From assembly GCA_028277395.1 (NCBI GenBank), contig JANQGJ010000070.1, forward strand, positions 1 through 64,000: a DNA stretch of 64,000 nucleotides, given 5' to 3'. The notes under the pieces are model-generated. The model had not been told where the DNA came from. It did not search any database and saw only the letters and a list, made by a program, of their open reading frames with translations. The position numbers and the translations under genes are program-made. The stretch is from Bacteroidales bacterium (GTDB lineage Bacteria; Bacteroidota; Bacteroidia; Bacteroidales; F082). Shown piece by piece: positions 47,117-55,608 of the stretch (its first letter is position 1; each line of letters opens with the position of its first letter).

Positions 47117-47569
47117 ATGAAATATATAACAATAATAGCATTGGTTATCATTATGTTGCAATCATGTGAAAACCGGGAAAAGGGAATAACAACCGACATT
47201 GTAAAGAATACAAAATCAGCTGTCAAAACAAGTGAAGAAGGAACAGCACCAAAGATGTATTTTGAAGAAACTGTTCATGATTTTGGTGATATGATACAGG
47301 GTGAGCGAGTTAAATATTCATTTAAGTTTGTAAATATTGGAGGCTCTGATCTTGTGATCACCAGGGTAAGTTCTACATGTGGCTGTACAGTAGGAGATTA
47401 TCCTAAAGATCCTATTCCTCCGGGAAAAGTAGGTTATATTGAAGTTACATTTGATAGCAAAAACAGAAAAGGCTTTCAAAATAAAACGGTAACCATTCTT
47501 GCAAATACTGAACCCAATACTACAACATTAAGAATCAAAACAAAAGTAATATTACCGGAAAGAAATTAA
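47117..47569 (+). CDS. DUF1573 lipoprotein
   Basis: Lipoprotein of 150 residues: hydrophobic leader and lipobox LQSC. The mature part is a DUF1573 Ig-like domain, with EETVHDFGDMIQGERVKYSFKFVNIGGSDLVI, the conserved STCGCTVGDYPKDPIPPG motif (two Cys) and VTFDSKNRKGFQNKTVTI. DUF1573 proteins are common in Bacteroidota and lie often next to yajC, as here (21 bases). Function unknown. Confidence 0.88.
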   Translation: MKYITIIALVIIMLQSCENREKGITTDIVKNTKSAVKTSEEGTAPKMYFEETVHDFGDMIQGERVKYSFKFVNIGGSDLVITRVSSTCGCTVGDYPKDPIPPGKVGYIEVTFDSKNRKGFQNKTVTILANTEPNTTTLRIKTKVILPERN

Positions 47570-47590
47570 TTTAAATCAAAAGAAATAACA

Positions 47591-47908
47591 ATGGATTTTT
47601 TATTTATACTATTGCAGGCAAGCGAATCAGGAGAAAACAGTTGGATGTCAATGTTACCGCTCTTCCTTATATTAGTGGTGTTCTACTTCTTCTTTATCAG
47701 ACCTCAGACTAAGAAGAACAAGGAACAGCGTAAGTTCAGGGAAGCTCTTAAAAAAGGTGACAAAGTGGTTACCATTGGAGGATTGAATGGAAAGGTGGCA
47801 GAAGTAAAGGAAACAACTGTAGTTCTTGATTGCGGAAATAATATTAAGCTTACCGTTGAAAAAAGTGCAATAGTAATGGATAACAGCGAAGTTGGTCAGA
47901 AAAAATAG
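47591..47908 (+). CDS. yajC: Preprotein translocase subunit YajC
   Basis: Small inner membrane partner of the SecDF complex. One N-terminal transmembrane helix ([19 protein letters not shown]) with the typical FFIRPQ end is followed by the cytoplasmic [19 protein letters not shown] domain. 105 residues is normal. It stands 21 bases after DUF1573 and 108 bases before the YbbR-like gene. Confidence 0.93.
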   Translation: MDFLFILLQASESGENSWMSMLPLFLILVVFYFFFIRPQTKKNKEQRKFREALKKGDKVVTIGGLNGKVAEVKETTVVLDCGNNIKLTVEKSAIVMDNSEVGQKK

Positions 47909-48016
47909 ATACCAGTTTTTCACGTGTTTTGATTCCTGCATCCGACTGACAGGTTTCTGTATAATGATTAATTTTACTAACTTTAGGATTTTAAATAGTT
48001 AGTATATCTGTATTTT

Positions 48017-49015
48017 ATGGAAGGATCATCTGATGAATATAAATCTGATATTGCCGGCAAAAAACGCAATTTGTTGTTTGGTATCAGAAACGACAGATTG
48101 ATTTTTATAATATGTTTGTTAATAGCCACATTGTTTTGGTTGCTGATCAAACTTTCTGATGATTATTCGGTTGATTACAGATTCAGGATCAATCATGAAA
48201 ACCCTCCACCTTCATTACGTCTTACTGCTGCCATAGACACAATCATTGATGTTAGATTTACAGCAAGAGGTTTTACTATTCTCAAGATGAATATTTTTAA
48301 TGATATGGAGAACATGAATGTTGATCTTAATGAGTTTGTAATAGATCACAGGGAGGGAGTATTATATTCGATCAATACTAAAAAGATACGTGAAAATATC
48401 TCTGAATGGGCCAATATTTCCGAAAACAATGTTACACTATCAATGGATGAACTTCGATTTCATATGGAGAAAACCGGAGAAAAAGTAATTGAAATTTATC
48501 CAAAATATAATATAAGCTTTACAAAACAGTTTGACCTTTACAATAATGTAAGCACAAGTCCTGATAAAGTAAAGGTTTTCGGTCCACAGCGAATATTGGA
48601 TACGTTAACAGGAATATTTACCAAAAATCTTATGCTTGTGGATATCAGCACAGATCAGGATGTTGAGATTGAACTGGATAATCCTGCTCCTGGTTTACTT
48701 ACTTTCGATGAAAGCATTGTAAAAATGTTTTTTGAAGTGGAGAAATTTACTGAGTCAGAATTAAATGTTCCTGTAAATCTTAGCAATCTGAAGTATACAA
48801 TAAATACTTTCCCATCACATGTAAAAGTATTTTACCGTGTAGCACAAAAAGACTTTAATAAAGTTCGCCCTCATCAATTCAATATTTATCCGGTAGTTGA
48901 TAATATGGACATACTTCATGCTCATAAACTGCCTTTGAAAGTATCGAAACACCCGGATTTTGTACGCAATATAAGGGTAGTACCTACGGAGGTTGAATTT
49001 TTAATTATAAAATAA
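48017..49015 (+). CDS. YbbR-like domain membrane protein
   Basis: Membrane-anchored protein of 332 residues with one N-terminal transmembrane helix (LIFIICLLIATLFWLLIKL, about residues 28-46) and extracytoplasmic YbbR-like repeats (such as YPKYNISFTKQFDLYNNVSTSPDKVKVFGPQ). Firmicute relatives (CdaR) regulate the diadenylate cyclase CdaA, but no cyclase gene is seen here, so this role is not inferred. Gene order yajC-ybbR-coaE is frequent in Bacteroidota. Confidence 0.8.
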   Translation: MEGSSDEYKSDIAGKKRNLLFGIRNDRLIFIICLLIATLFWLLIKLSDDYSVDYRFRINHENPPPSLRLTAAIDTIIDVRFTARGFTILKMNIFNDMENMNVDLNEFVIDHREGVLYSINTKKIRENISEWANISENNVTLSMDELRFHMEKTGEKVIEIYPKYNISFTKQFDLYNNVSTSPDKVKVFGPQRILDTLTGIFTKNLMLVDISTDQDVEIELDNPAPGLLTFDESIVKMFFEVEKFTESELNVPVNLSNLKYTINTFPSHVKVFYRVAQKDFNKVRPHQFNIYPVVDNMDILHAHKLPLKVSKHPDFVRNIRVVPTEVEFLIIK

Positions 49016-49022
49016 AGTATTA

Positions 49023-49613
49023 ATGCTAAAAGTTGGTTTAACAGGAAATATCGGCAGTGGAAAAACAACTGTTGCCGAAATATTTGGTGTACTTGGAGCA
49101 AAAGTGTTTAATGCCGACAATGTAGCAAAGCAATTATATTACAGGGAAGATGTTATAGCTTCACTGGTAGAAATATTTTCTTCTGTAATATTGACCGCGA
49201 GCAAAGAAATAGATAAAGCCAGACTGGCATCAATTATTTTTAATGATGATGATGCATTGAAAAAAATAAATTCGATAATTCATCCGCTTGTATTGCAAAG
49301 CTTTAATGAATGGTGTTCATTACATCAAAATGAGCCCTATGTAATTCACGAAACAGCGATACTCTTTGAGAACAATTTACAGAAAAATTTTGACCTTGTT
49401 ATTAACGTTTCAGCACCTGTAAATCTAAGAGTTAAAAGAGTTAGGGAACGTGACGGTATTAGTACAGAAGATATAATGATAAGGGTAAATAACCAGCTTC
49501 CTGATGAAGAGAAGTGTAAACTATCTGACTATGTTATCGTAAATGATGAGACAACATTTCTAACACCCCAGGTATTAAGTATTCATAAAGACTTATTGTC
49601 AGGATCAATCTGA
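49023..49613 (+). CDS. coaE: Dephospho-CoA kinase
   Basis: Catalyses the last step of coenzyme A synthesis, phosphorylating dephospho-CoA. P-loop GNIGSGKTT (residues 8-16) at the N-terminus, FNADNVAKQLY substrate region, IIHPLVLQSF, and RVRERDGIS lid segment are visible. 196 residues. It follows the YbbR-like gene by 7 bases. A shared hairpin at 49621-49645 lies just downstream. Confidence 0.95.
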   Translation: MLKVGLTGNIGSGKTTVAEIFGVLGAKVFNADNVAKQLYYREDVIASLVEIFSSVILTASKEIDKARLASIIFNDDDALKKINSIIHPLVLQSFNEWCSLHQNEPYVIHETAILFENNLQKNFDLVINVSAPVNLRVKRVRERDGISTEDIMIRVNNQLPDEEKCKLSDYVIVNDETTFLTPQVLSIHKDLLSGSI

Positions 49614-49614
49614 C

Positions 49615-49645
49615 AAAAAAAGCCTGTTTCAATCCGAAACAGGCT
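49615..49645 (-). terminator. Bidirectional terminator between coaE and the LruC gene
   Basis: Perfect 10-base arms AGCCTGTTTC (49621-49630) and GAAACAGGCT (49636-49645). On the minus strand seven T follow, so it ends the LruC lipoprotein gene (stop at 49681). On the plus strand CTCATTTT follows, giving weaker support as coaE terminator. Confidence 0.87.
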
Positions 49646-49680
49646 CTCATTTTAACTAAACACTTTAAAATTTACTCTAT

Positions 49681-51540
49681 TTATTGTGGTGGTGAATATA
49701 TATTTGAATTATTCCTGTATCCACTTTTATTTTCATACCAGTCGGGGTAAATGCTTCCTCCTGATTCTCCCCAGGACCTGAAATAGTTATAAGCATCAAT
49801 AATTTGAACCTGCTCAACAGGATATTCAAATTTGACAGGCAGGTCAAGAGCCCATGGCAAATTATTAACAGTTTGGTAATATTTACCTGTTGCAGGATCA
49901 GAGTCATCGGCCCATGTTCCGAATAATGATTGATCAGCAAGTGCAGATGGTATTCCTCCAGCCAGGTGAACTTCCTGTCCGCGGGTTTTGTCAACTACAA
50001 TAAATGGATTGTAAGGTGCAGATCCTGCATTAACTACTGCATTATTAAACAATACATGTAATTGGTTTGTGTCAGGGTCAACATAATCTACATCTTCTTT
50101 AGTATTAATAAAAGTTGACCCGGAAGAGCCGATCATATTAAACGCGTTATCAAACAGGAAAACAACAGTATTGGTTTGGCCTTGTTCGGTCCCGTTGGCA
50201 TCTAAACTGAGGTAATCTTCAGTAATATTTGTACCGGTAACTGATGTTACATTTGCCGGATCGCCGGGCATCATAAATGCAAATCCGTTGATCAAACTGG
50301 CTCCAATTGCTCTAACAGAATAATCTGTATAGAACTCAACAAGACCATTTGATGAATTTAGTACAGATTTAAACTGATAGTCAAGTATAAGATCATTAAA
50401 ATCGTAATCCCCTTTACCTGGCCACAGGTCTTCAAAGGCAAATGTTCCCCAGTCAGTTTCATTTGGATAATATACATTAAACGCCCTTGATGCATCATTT
50501 GGGTAGTCATCGAGATCATCATCTACTCCGTCTCCATCGCTGTCAGTAACGGGTCCGGTAACTACTACATTGTCAACCAAAATTGAAGCATTTGACTGGT
50601 AATCATTTGTCCATATAAGAATATTTACTTCAGCTGTGCCACTTGGCATTGTAGCAACAAGAGTTTTTGTTGTCCATGAACTACTTGGTTTGCTGTAGAA
50701 AAGATTGTAATAAGACAGTGCATTTCCTGAAGAATTAACAGGTATTATGTAAAGCCAGCTATACATGCTATTATTATTACCCATGGATTTAATATCAACA
50801 GACATTGAAATAACATCTCCCGGAGATGCCTCAATCATTTGTGAAACCCCTCCGTAATACCTGTTTCCAGGTTCAGAATATGGTGTTCTCATTACATGAT
50901 TACCACCATCATTATACCATTCCATTGATCCGGTGTACTGTGTGATGTACCATCTGGAATCAACCGGATGTGCTGATGACCAGTAGTATATTGTTCCAAA
51001 ATCATTAGTTTCAAAATCGCCGTTACCGATTACGTTTGAGGAGGTAAAACCTTTACCTGTATTAGTTTGTACATTGGTGAATGATGATTTAGCTCCCGGT
51101 TCAATTGAATCAGGTGGAAAATTCCCATAGTTATCCCCGAAATCAATTATAACCCCACCTTCTTTAAATGAATTTTCAGGTATTTCAACTGTAACCGAAC
51201 CGGCAATAGTAACAACGTAAATCTCTGTTAAAGTGGTTGGTAGTCGTAAAGAACCACTAAACCGACCGTTTTCATCAAAACTGCCGGCAGTAATAAATTT
51301 GCCTCCGAGAGACGGATCAGCAGAATATACGTCGAATCTGCTTCTTAAGTCTTTAAAATCAACTGACCCCGGCATTTGAATCGTAAGTTGTACATCGTGG
51401 GATGTTTCAAATATGAATCCATCTGGGACTAACATATCGTCCATTGAACCTCCTGTATCAGGATTGTCGCTTTTCTTACATCCCTGAACAATCAGTGTGA
51501 TTGCAATTAGAAATGTAAATATTAGTTTCGTTTTTCTCAT
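49681..51540 (-). CDS. LruC domain lipoprotein with carbohydrate-binding-like and Ca-binding segments
   Basis: Lipoprotein (lipobox IVQGC) of 619 residues. After a beta-sandwich N-terminal part, a lectin- or CBM-like domain (about 165-330; NGDFETNDFGTIYYWSS, SVDIKSMG, SWTTKTLVATMPSG) precedes a calcium-type loop DSDGDGVDDDLDDYPNDA. The C-terminal half (about 350-619; FEDLWPGKGDYDFNDLILDY, GFAFMMPGDPANV) is the LruC/DUF4842 domain known from leptospiral and Bacteroidota surface proteins. No enzymatic role is known. Monocistronic, with a strong terminator. Confidence 0.82.
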   Translation of the reverse strand: MRKTKLIFTFLIAITLIVQGCKKSDNPDTGGSMDDMLVPDGFIFETSHDVQLTIQMPGSVDFKDLRSRFDVYSADPSLGGKFITAGSFDENGRFSGSLRLPTTLTEIYVVTIAGSVTVEIPENSFKEGGVIIDFGDNYGNFPPDSIEPGAKSSFTNVQTNTGKGFTSSNVIGNGDFETNDFGTIYYWSSAHPVDSRWYITQYTGSMEWYNDGGNHVMRTPYSEPGNRYYGGVSQMIEASPGDVISMSVDIKSMGNNNSMYSWLYIIPVNSSGNALSYYNLFYSKPSSSWTTKTLVATMPSGTAEVNILIWTNDYQSNASILVDNVVVTGPVTDSDGDGVDDDLDDYPNDASRAFNVYYPNETDWGTFAFEDLWPGKGDYDFNDLILDYQFKSVLNSSNGLVEFYTDYSVRAIGASLINGFAFMMPGDPANVTSVTGTNITEDYLSLDANGTEQGQTNTVVFLFDNAFNMIGSSGSTFINTKEDVDYVDPDTNQLHVLFNNAVVNAGSAPYNPFIVVDKTRGQEVHLAGGIPSALADQSLFGTWADDSDPATGKYYQTVNNLPWALDLPVKFEYPVEQVQIIDAYNYFRSWGESGGSIYPDWYENKSGYRNNSNIYSPPQ

Positions 51541-51585
51541 AGAGCAACTATTTTAAGTGTAGCTTTGTGTTGTCAAATAATATAC

Positions 51586-51593
51586 CAAAATTA
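51586..51593 (-). promoter_or_regulatory. Putative -7 element for the LruC gene
   Basis: The minus strand reads TAATTTTG, matching TAnnTTTG, 45 bases upstream of the ATG at 51540. No -33 TTG. Confidence 0.35.
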
Positions 51594-51699
51594 GAAAAAT
51601 AATTAATTGGCTGACTATTAGGGTTTAAAATTAATTGTGGGTTTTGGAAAAATTCCCAAATTTGGAAGAAATATTCATTATGGTAAAATAATTGTATCA

Positions 51700-52209
51700 A
51701 TGAAGAGTATATACCTGATTGGTTTCATGGGAGTTGGTAAGAGTACGATTGGTAAGAAATTATCATCAAAACTGGGTTTTGATTTCATCGATACCGATAG
51801 TTTATTTGAGAACAGGTACAAACTGAATATTAGTACTTTCTTTGGTAAATATGGAGAAGACCTTTTCAGAAAGCTGGAAAATGAACTGTTAATGTCCCTG
51901 TTGTCACATGATAATTGTGTAATATCAACCGGTGGAGGGTTACCTTGTTATAAGGATTCTATTTCAGAAATTAATGATAGTGGTATCAGTGTTTATCTTG
52001 AGATGAAAGAAAAAGTTATACTTTCCAGATTGATGAATTCGAAACAAAAAAGGCCTTTGATTGAGAATTTGAGTGAACATGAATTACTACAGTTTATTAC
52101 CAGCAAATTAAGTGAACGTACACCTTACTACCAAAAAGCACATATTACTGTACCTGCTGTATCACTTGACTTGAATAATCTGATAAAAAGAATCAGTAGT
52201 TTCCGGTAA
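51700..52209 (+). CDS. aroK: Shikimate kinase
   Basis: Phosphorylates shikimate in the chorismate pathway. The ATG at 51700 gives MKSIYLIGFMGVGKST with the P-loop GFMGVGKST (residues 8-16); a GTG at 51637 would add 21 atypical residues. Further motifs are FIDTDSLFE (Asp pair), FRKLENELL, STGGGLPCY and RPLIENL (lid). 169 residues is standard. It stands alone between a divergent lipoprotein gene and the convergent rlmD gene. Confidence 0.94.
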   Translation: MKSIYLIGFMGVGKSTIGKKLSSKLGFDFIDTDSLFENRYKLNISTFFGKYGEDLFRKLENELLMSLLSHDNCVISTGGGLPCYKDSISEINDSGISVYLEMKEKVILSRLMNSKQKRPLIENLSEHELLQFITSKLSERTPYYQKAHITVPAVSLDLNNLIKRISSFR

Positions 52210-52227
52210 GGTGCTTAATAACAAAAC

Positions 52228-53658
52228 CTATTTCCTTCTTAAAAGAGCAACATTTTCGACGTGCTGAGTTTGTGGAAACATATCAACAGGTTGTATTTTA
52301 AGTACATTGTACTTTTCAGAAAGAAGATGAATATCCCTTGCCTGTGTTGCCGGGTTACAACTTATATAGATTATTTTTTCCGGTTCAGTTTTTAGGATCT
52401 GTTTTACTACTTTCTCATGCATTCCGGCACGCGGAGGGTCAGTTATTATTACGTCAGGCTTACCATATTCGGAAACAAAACTATCAGTTAGTATTTTTGC
52501 CATATCACCTGCGATGAATTCAATATTACTGATTTCGTTAAGTTTCGCATTTTCCCTGGCATCCTCAATGGATTTCTCAACATATTCAATCCCAATAACT
52601 TTTTTTACCGAGCCTGCAACTGCTGCTGCAATGGTACCTGTACCGGTGTATAAATCATAAACCAATTCGTTTCCGGTAAATCCTGCGAAATTAAAAGCAG
52701 AACTATAGAGTTTAAATGCTTGTTCTGAATTTGTCTGATAGAATGAAACAGGTCCGACTTTAAATTTTAAATCATCTCCATTTTCTATCATTGAATGCAT
52801 CTTTTCAATCAGATAAGGTTTTCCTTTAAACAATCTGATATCCAGATCCCAAATGGTATCATTATTTTTTTCATTTATTACATACATTAATGAGGTAATC
52901 TCGGGAAACTTATCACCTAAAAATTGTAGCAATTCTTTAACATCAAGATCATCATATTTGAATACCACGATCACCATTAATTCACCGGTCGAGGAAGTTC
53001 TGATTATAAGATTTCTGAGGAAGCCTTCATGATTTCTGGCATTGTAAAATTCAAGTTCCTTTTCAATAGCATATTCCTTTACAGCGAGTCTGATTTTATT
53101 CGAAGGATCTTTTTGAAGATAGCAATGCTCAATATCAAGTATCTTATCAAATTTTCCAGGCAGGTGAAACCCCAAACCATTTGTATCCTGAGGTCCGCCT
53201 TCTTCTTTTGGAATATCCATTTCAGTTAACCATCTTCGGTCGGAGAATGTAAATTCCAGTTTGTTTCGGTAATAAAAATCATGAGTTCCTCCTATAACTG
53301 GAAGGCTTTCTCCTACTTCTACTTTTCCAATTCTTTGAATATTGTCTTCAACCTGTTTTTGTTTATTAGCTAGCTGACTTTCGTAATTTATGTGTTGCCA
53401 GCCACATCCTCCACATAATCCAAAATGAGAACACCTGGGTTTTATTCGCTGATCTGATTTACTGCGAAGTTTTGTTATTCTTCCTTCAAGGTATGACTTC
53501 CTTTTTTTTACAACCTGTATATCAACCACATCTCCAGGTGCTGCAAATGGTACAAAAATTACTTTATCTTCTATTCTTGCAATACATTTTCCTTCGGATG
53601 CAGCATCAGTAATGGTTATATTTTCATAATGTGGCAAAGGCCTTTTTCTCCTGGACAT
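52228..53658 (-). CDS. rlmD: 23S rRNA (uracil-5-)-methyltransferase RlmD-like
   Basis: SAM-dependent RNA m5U methyltransferase, probably for U1939 of 23S rRNA. An N-terminal TRAM domain (about 12-60) precedes an iron-sulfur cluster motif (CSHFGLCGGCGWQH with a further Cys later in EHCYLQ). The MTase fold contains YDLYTGTGTIAAAVA, ITDPPRAGMHE and catalytic SCNPATQARD. At 476 residues it is a full-length TrmA/RlmD-type enzyme; RlmC/TrmA function cannot be excluded from sequence alone. It is 39 bases downstream of argS. Confidence 0.9.
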   Translation of the reverse strand: MSRRKRPLPHYENITITDAASEGKCIARIEDKVIFVPFAAPGDVVDIQVVKKRKSYLEGRITKLRSKSDQRIKPRCSHFGLCGGCGWQHINYESQLANKQKQVEDNIQRIGKVEVGESLPVIGGTHDFYYRNKLEFTFSDRRWLTEMDIPKEEGGPQDTNGLGFHLPGKFDKILDIEHCYLQKDPSNKIRLAVKEYAIEKELEFYNARNHEGFLRNLIIRTSSTGELMVIVVFKYDDLDVKELLQFLGDKFPEITSLMYVINEKNNDTIWDLDIRLFKGKPYLIEKMHSMIENGDDLKFKVGPVSFYQTNSEQAFKLYSSAFNFAGFTGNELVYDLYTGTGTIAAAVAGSVKKVIGIEYVEKSIEDARENAKLNEISNIEFIAGDMAKILTDSFVSEYGKPDVIITDPPRAGMHEKVVKQILKTEPEKIIYISCNPATQARDIHLLSEKYNVLKIQPVDMFPQTQHVENVALLRRK

Positions 53659-53697
53659 ACTATTCAGCGTTAATTAGGTAAAAATAATTTCAGGGGA

Positions 53698-55485
53698 TCA
53701 CATTCTCTCAGGGACATCTACTCCCAGTAATCCCATTGCAAACTTTATCGTTTTTCCGGTAAAGTCTGAAAGCTTTATCCGAAACATTCTTTTTCGATCA
53801 TCTGACTCTTTAAGTATGGTTATATCATGATAAAACTGGTTATACTCTTTTGCAAGATCATATGCGTAGTTGGCAATCAGTGCGGGACTTAAGGTTTCTG
53901 CTGCCTGTTTTGTTACCAGTGGAAAATCATGTAATAATCTTAACAATGATACCTCTTTTGGTTCTAAATCAAAACTATATTGCAGTTCCTCATTTTTTGT
54001 TTCAATAGTGTTTTCTGATTTTCGTAACACAGACCTTATCCTGGCATGAGTATATTGAATAAATGGGCCAGTATTTCCATTAAAATCAATTGACTCAGCC
54101 GGGTTAAACGTCATGGTTTTTTTCGGGTCGACCTTTAACATGAAATATTTAAGAGCACCCAGACTGAGAATATTATAAAGTTCATAAGCTTCATCCTCGT
54201 CGAGATCATCGAATTTACCTAATTCTTCCGAGGTTTTTTTCGCTGTTTCATACATTTCATCCATTAGATCATCAGCGTCAACAACTGTACCTTCACGTGA
54301 TTTCATTTTACCTTCTGGTAGTTCAACCATTCCATAATTAAGGTGCTGTATATTGCTGGCCCAGTTTTTACCAAGTTTAAGAAGTACAAGCTTCAGAACC
54401 TCGAAATGATAATTCTGTTCATTACCAACAACATAAATCAGTTTTGAAGGTTTAAAGTCATCGTAGCGTAGCTGGGCAGTTCCCAAATCCTGAGTCATAT
54501 AAACTGATGTGCCATCAGCTCTGATCAGTAACTTTTCATCCAGTCCGTCTGATGATAAATCACACCATACGGAACCATCTTCTTTTTTGAAGAAAACACC
54601 CGTTTCAAGTCCTTCCTGAACAAGTTTCTTACCAAGCAAATATGTCTCAGATTCGTAGTAAATCTTGTCAAAGTCTATACCAAGCCTCTTATAGGTAGTT
54701 TTAAAACCATCATACACCCAACTATTCATCATACTCCACAATGCTCTCACTTCTTTATCATTTTCTTCCCACTTCCTAAGCATTGAGCCGGCTTCCGAAA
54801 GCAGGGGAGTTGTTTTGGAGGCTTCATCTGATGAAACTCCTTCAGAAATCAGTGTGTTTATTTCCTCTTTGTTGTGCCTGTCAAACTCAACATAATAATC
54901 ACCAACAAGTTTATCTCCTTTTTTACCTGAGTTTTCAGGTGTTTCATTATTTCCCCATTTCTGCCAGGCAAGCATTGATTTACAAATATGTATCCCCCTG
55001 TCGTTTACAAGGTTTACCTTTGCAACATTGTAACCTCCGTTTTCCAGTATACGAGATACAGACCATCCCAGGAGATTATTTCTTATATGGCCAAGATGTA
55101 AAGGTTTATTGGTATTTGGAGAAGAATACTCTACAACAACAGGATCAGTATTCTTGTCAGGATGTTTACCGAAATCCTGATTAACTTCATTTGTTTTAAA
55201 AAAATCAGTCCAGTAGTTTGCTGAAACAGTAAGGTTTAAAAATCCTTTTATAATATTGAACTCTGTAATTTCATTAAGATTATTGCAGATATATTCCCCG
55301 ATTTCCACTGCTGTGTTTTCAGGTTTCTTTTTTGAAACTCTGAGCAGAGGGAAAACTACTATTGTATAATCTCCTTCAAATTCCGGTCTTGTTTTTTGGA
55401 TTTGCACAAGGTTTTCACTGATATCAGTGCCATAAAGCTCTTTTACAGCCTCATGTAGCTTATTATCTAACAATTGTTCTATCAT
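53698..55485 (-). CDS. argS: Arginyl-tRNA synthetase
   Basis: Class I aminoacyl-tRNA synthetase for arginine. The Add1 N-terminal domain is followed by the HIGH motif in SPNTNKPLHLGHIRNN and a degenerate KMSK-type motif in EGKMKSREGTVV, then the anticodon-binding DALR domain with TGPFIQYTHARIRSVL and a FPLVTKQAAETLSPALIANYAYDLA C-terminus in pieces. 595 residues is normal. A terminator of the upstream gene and a -7 element lie close to its start. Confidence 0.96.
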   Translation of the reverse strand: MIEQLLDNKLHEAVKELYGTDISENLVQIQKTRPEFEGDYTIVVFPLLRVSKKKPENTAVEIGEYICNNLNEITEFNIIKGFLNLTVSANYWTDFFKTNEVNQDFGKHPDKNTDPVVVEYSSPNTNKPLHLGHIRNNLLGWSVSRILENGGYNVAKVNLVNDRGIHICKSMLAWQKWGNNETPENSGKKGDKLVGDYYVEFDRHNKEEINTLISEGVSSDEASKTTPLLSEAGSMLRKWEENDKEVRALWSMMNSWVYDGFKTTYKRLGIDFDKIYYESETYLLGKKLVQEGLETGVFFKKEDGSVWCDLSSDGLDEKLLIRADGTSVYMTQDLGTAQLRYDDFKPSKLIYVVGNEQNYHFEVLKLVLLKLGKNWASNIQHLNYGMVELPEGKMKSREGTVVDADDLMDEMYETAKKTSEELGKFDDLDEDEAYELYNILSLGALKYFMLKVDPKKTMTFNPAESIDFNGNTGPFIQYTHARIRSVLRKSENTIETKNEELQYSFDLEPKEVSLLRLLHDFPLVTKQAAETLSPALIANYAYDLAKEYNQFYHDITILKESDDRKRMFRIKLSDFTGKTIKFAMGLLGVDVPERM

Positions 55486-55508
55486 TTGAAGGTGTAATTT
55501 TTGAACTG

Positions 55509-55516
55509 CAAAAGTA
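55509..55516 (-). promoter_or_regulatory. Putative -7 element for argS
   Basis: The minus strand reads TACTTTTG followed by CAG, identical to the rpsA -7 element and its next three bases. It lies just after the terminator of the protease gene and 23 bases before the argS ATG. Confidence 0.45.
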
Positions 55517-55517
55517 G

Positions 55518-55573
55518 AAAAAAACCCACTAAGTAATTTCTATTATGAATATTAGAAATTTACCTGGCGGGTT
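55518..55573 (-). terminator. Terminator of the gingipain-like protease gene
   Basis: On the minus strand a long imperfect stem (AACCC..AATTTCTA against TAGAAATT..GGGTT, with G-T pairs, one mismatch and one bulge) is followed by seven T. It starts 36 bases after the stop codon at 55609. Confidence 0.8.
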
Positions 55574-55608
55574 CTATAATTGTGGCAGACTAAACTATTG
55601 TTTTCCTG

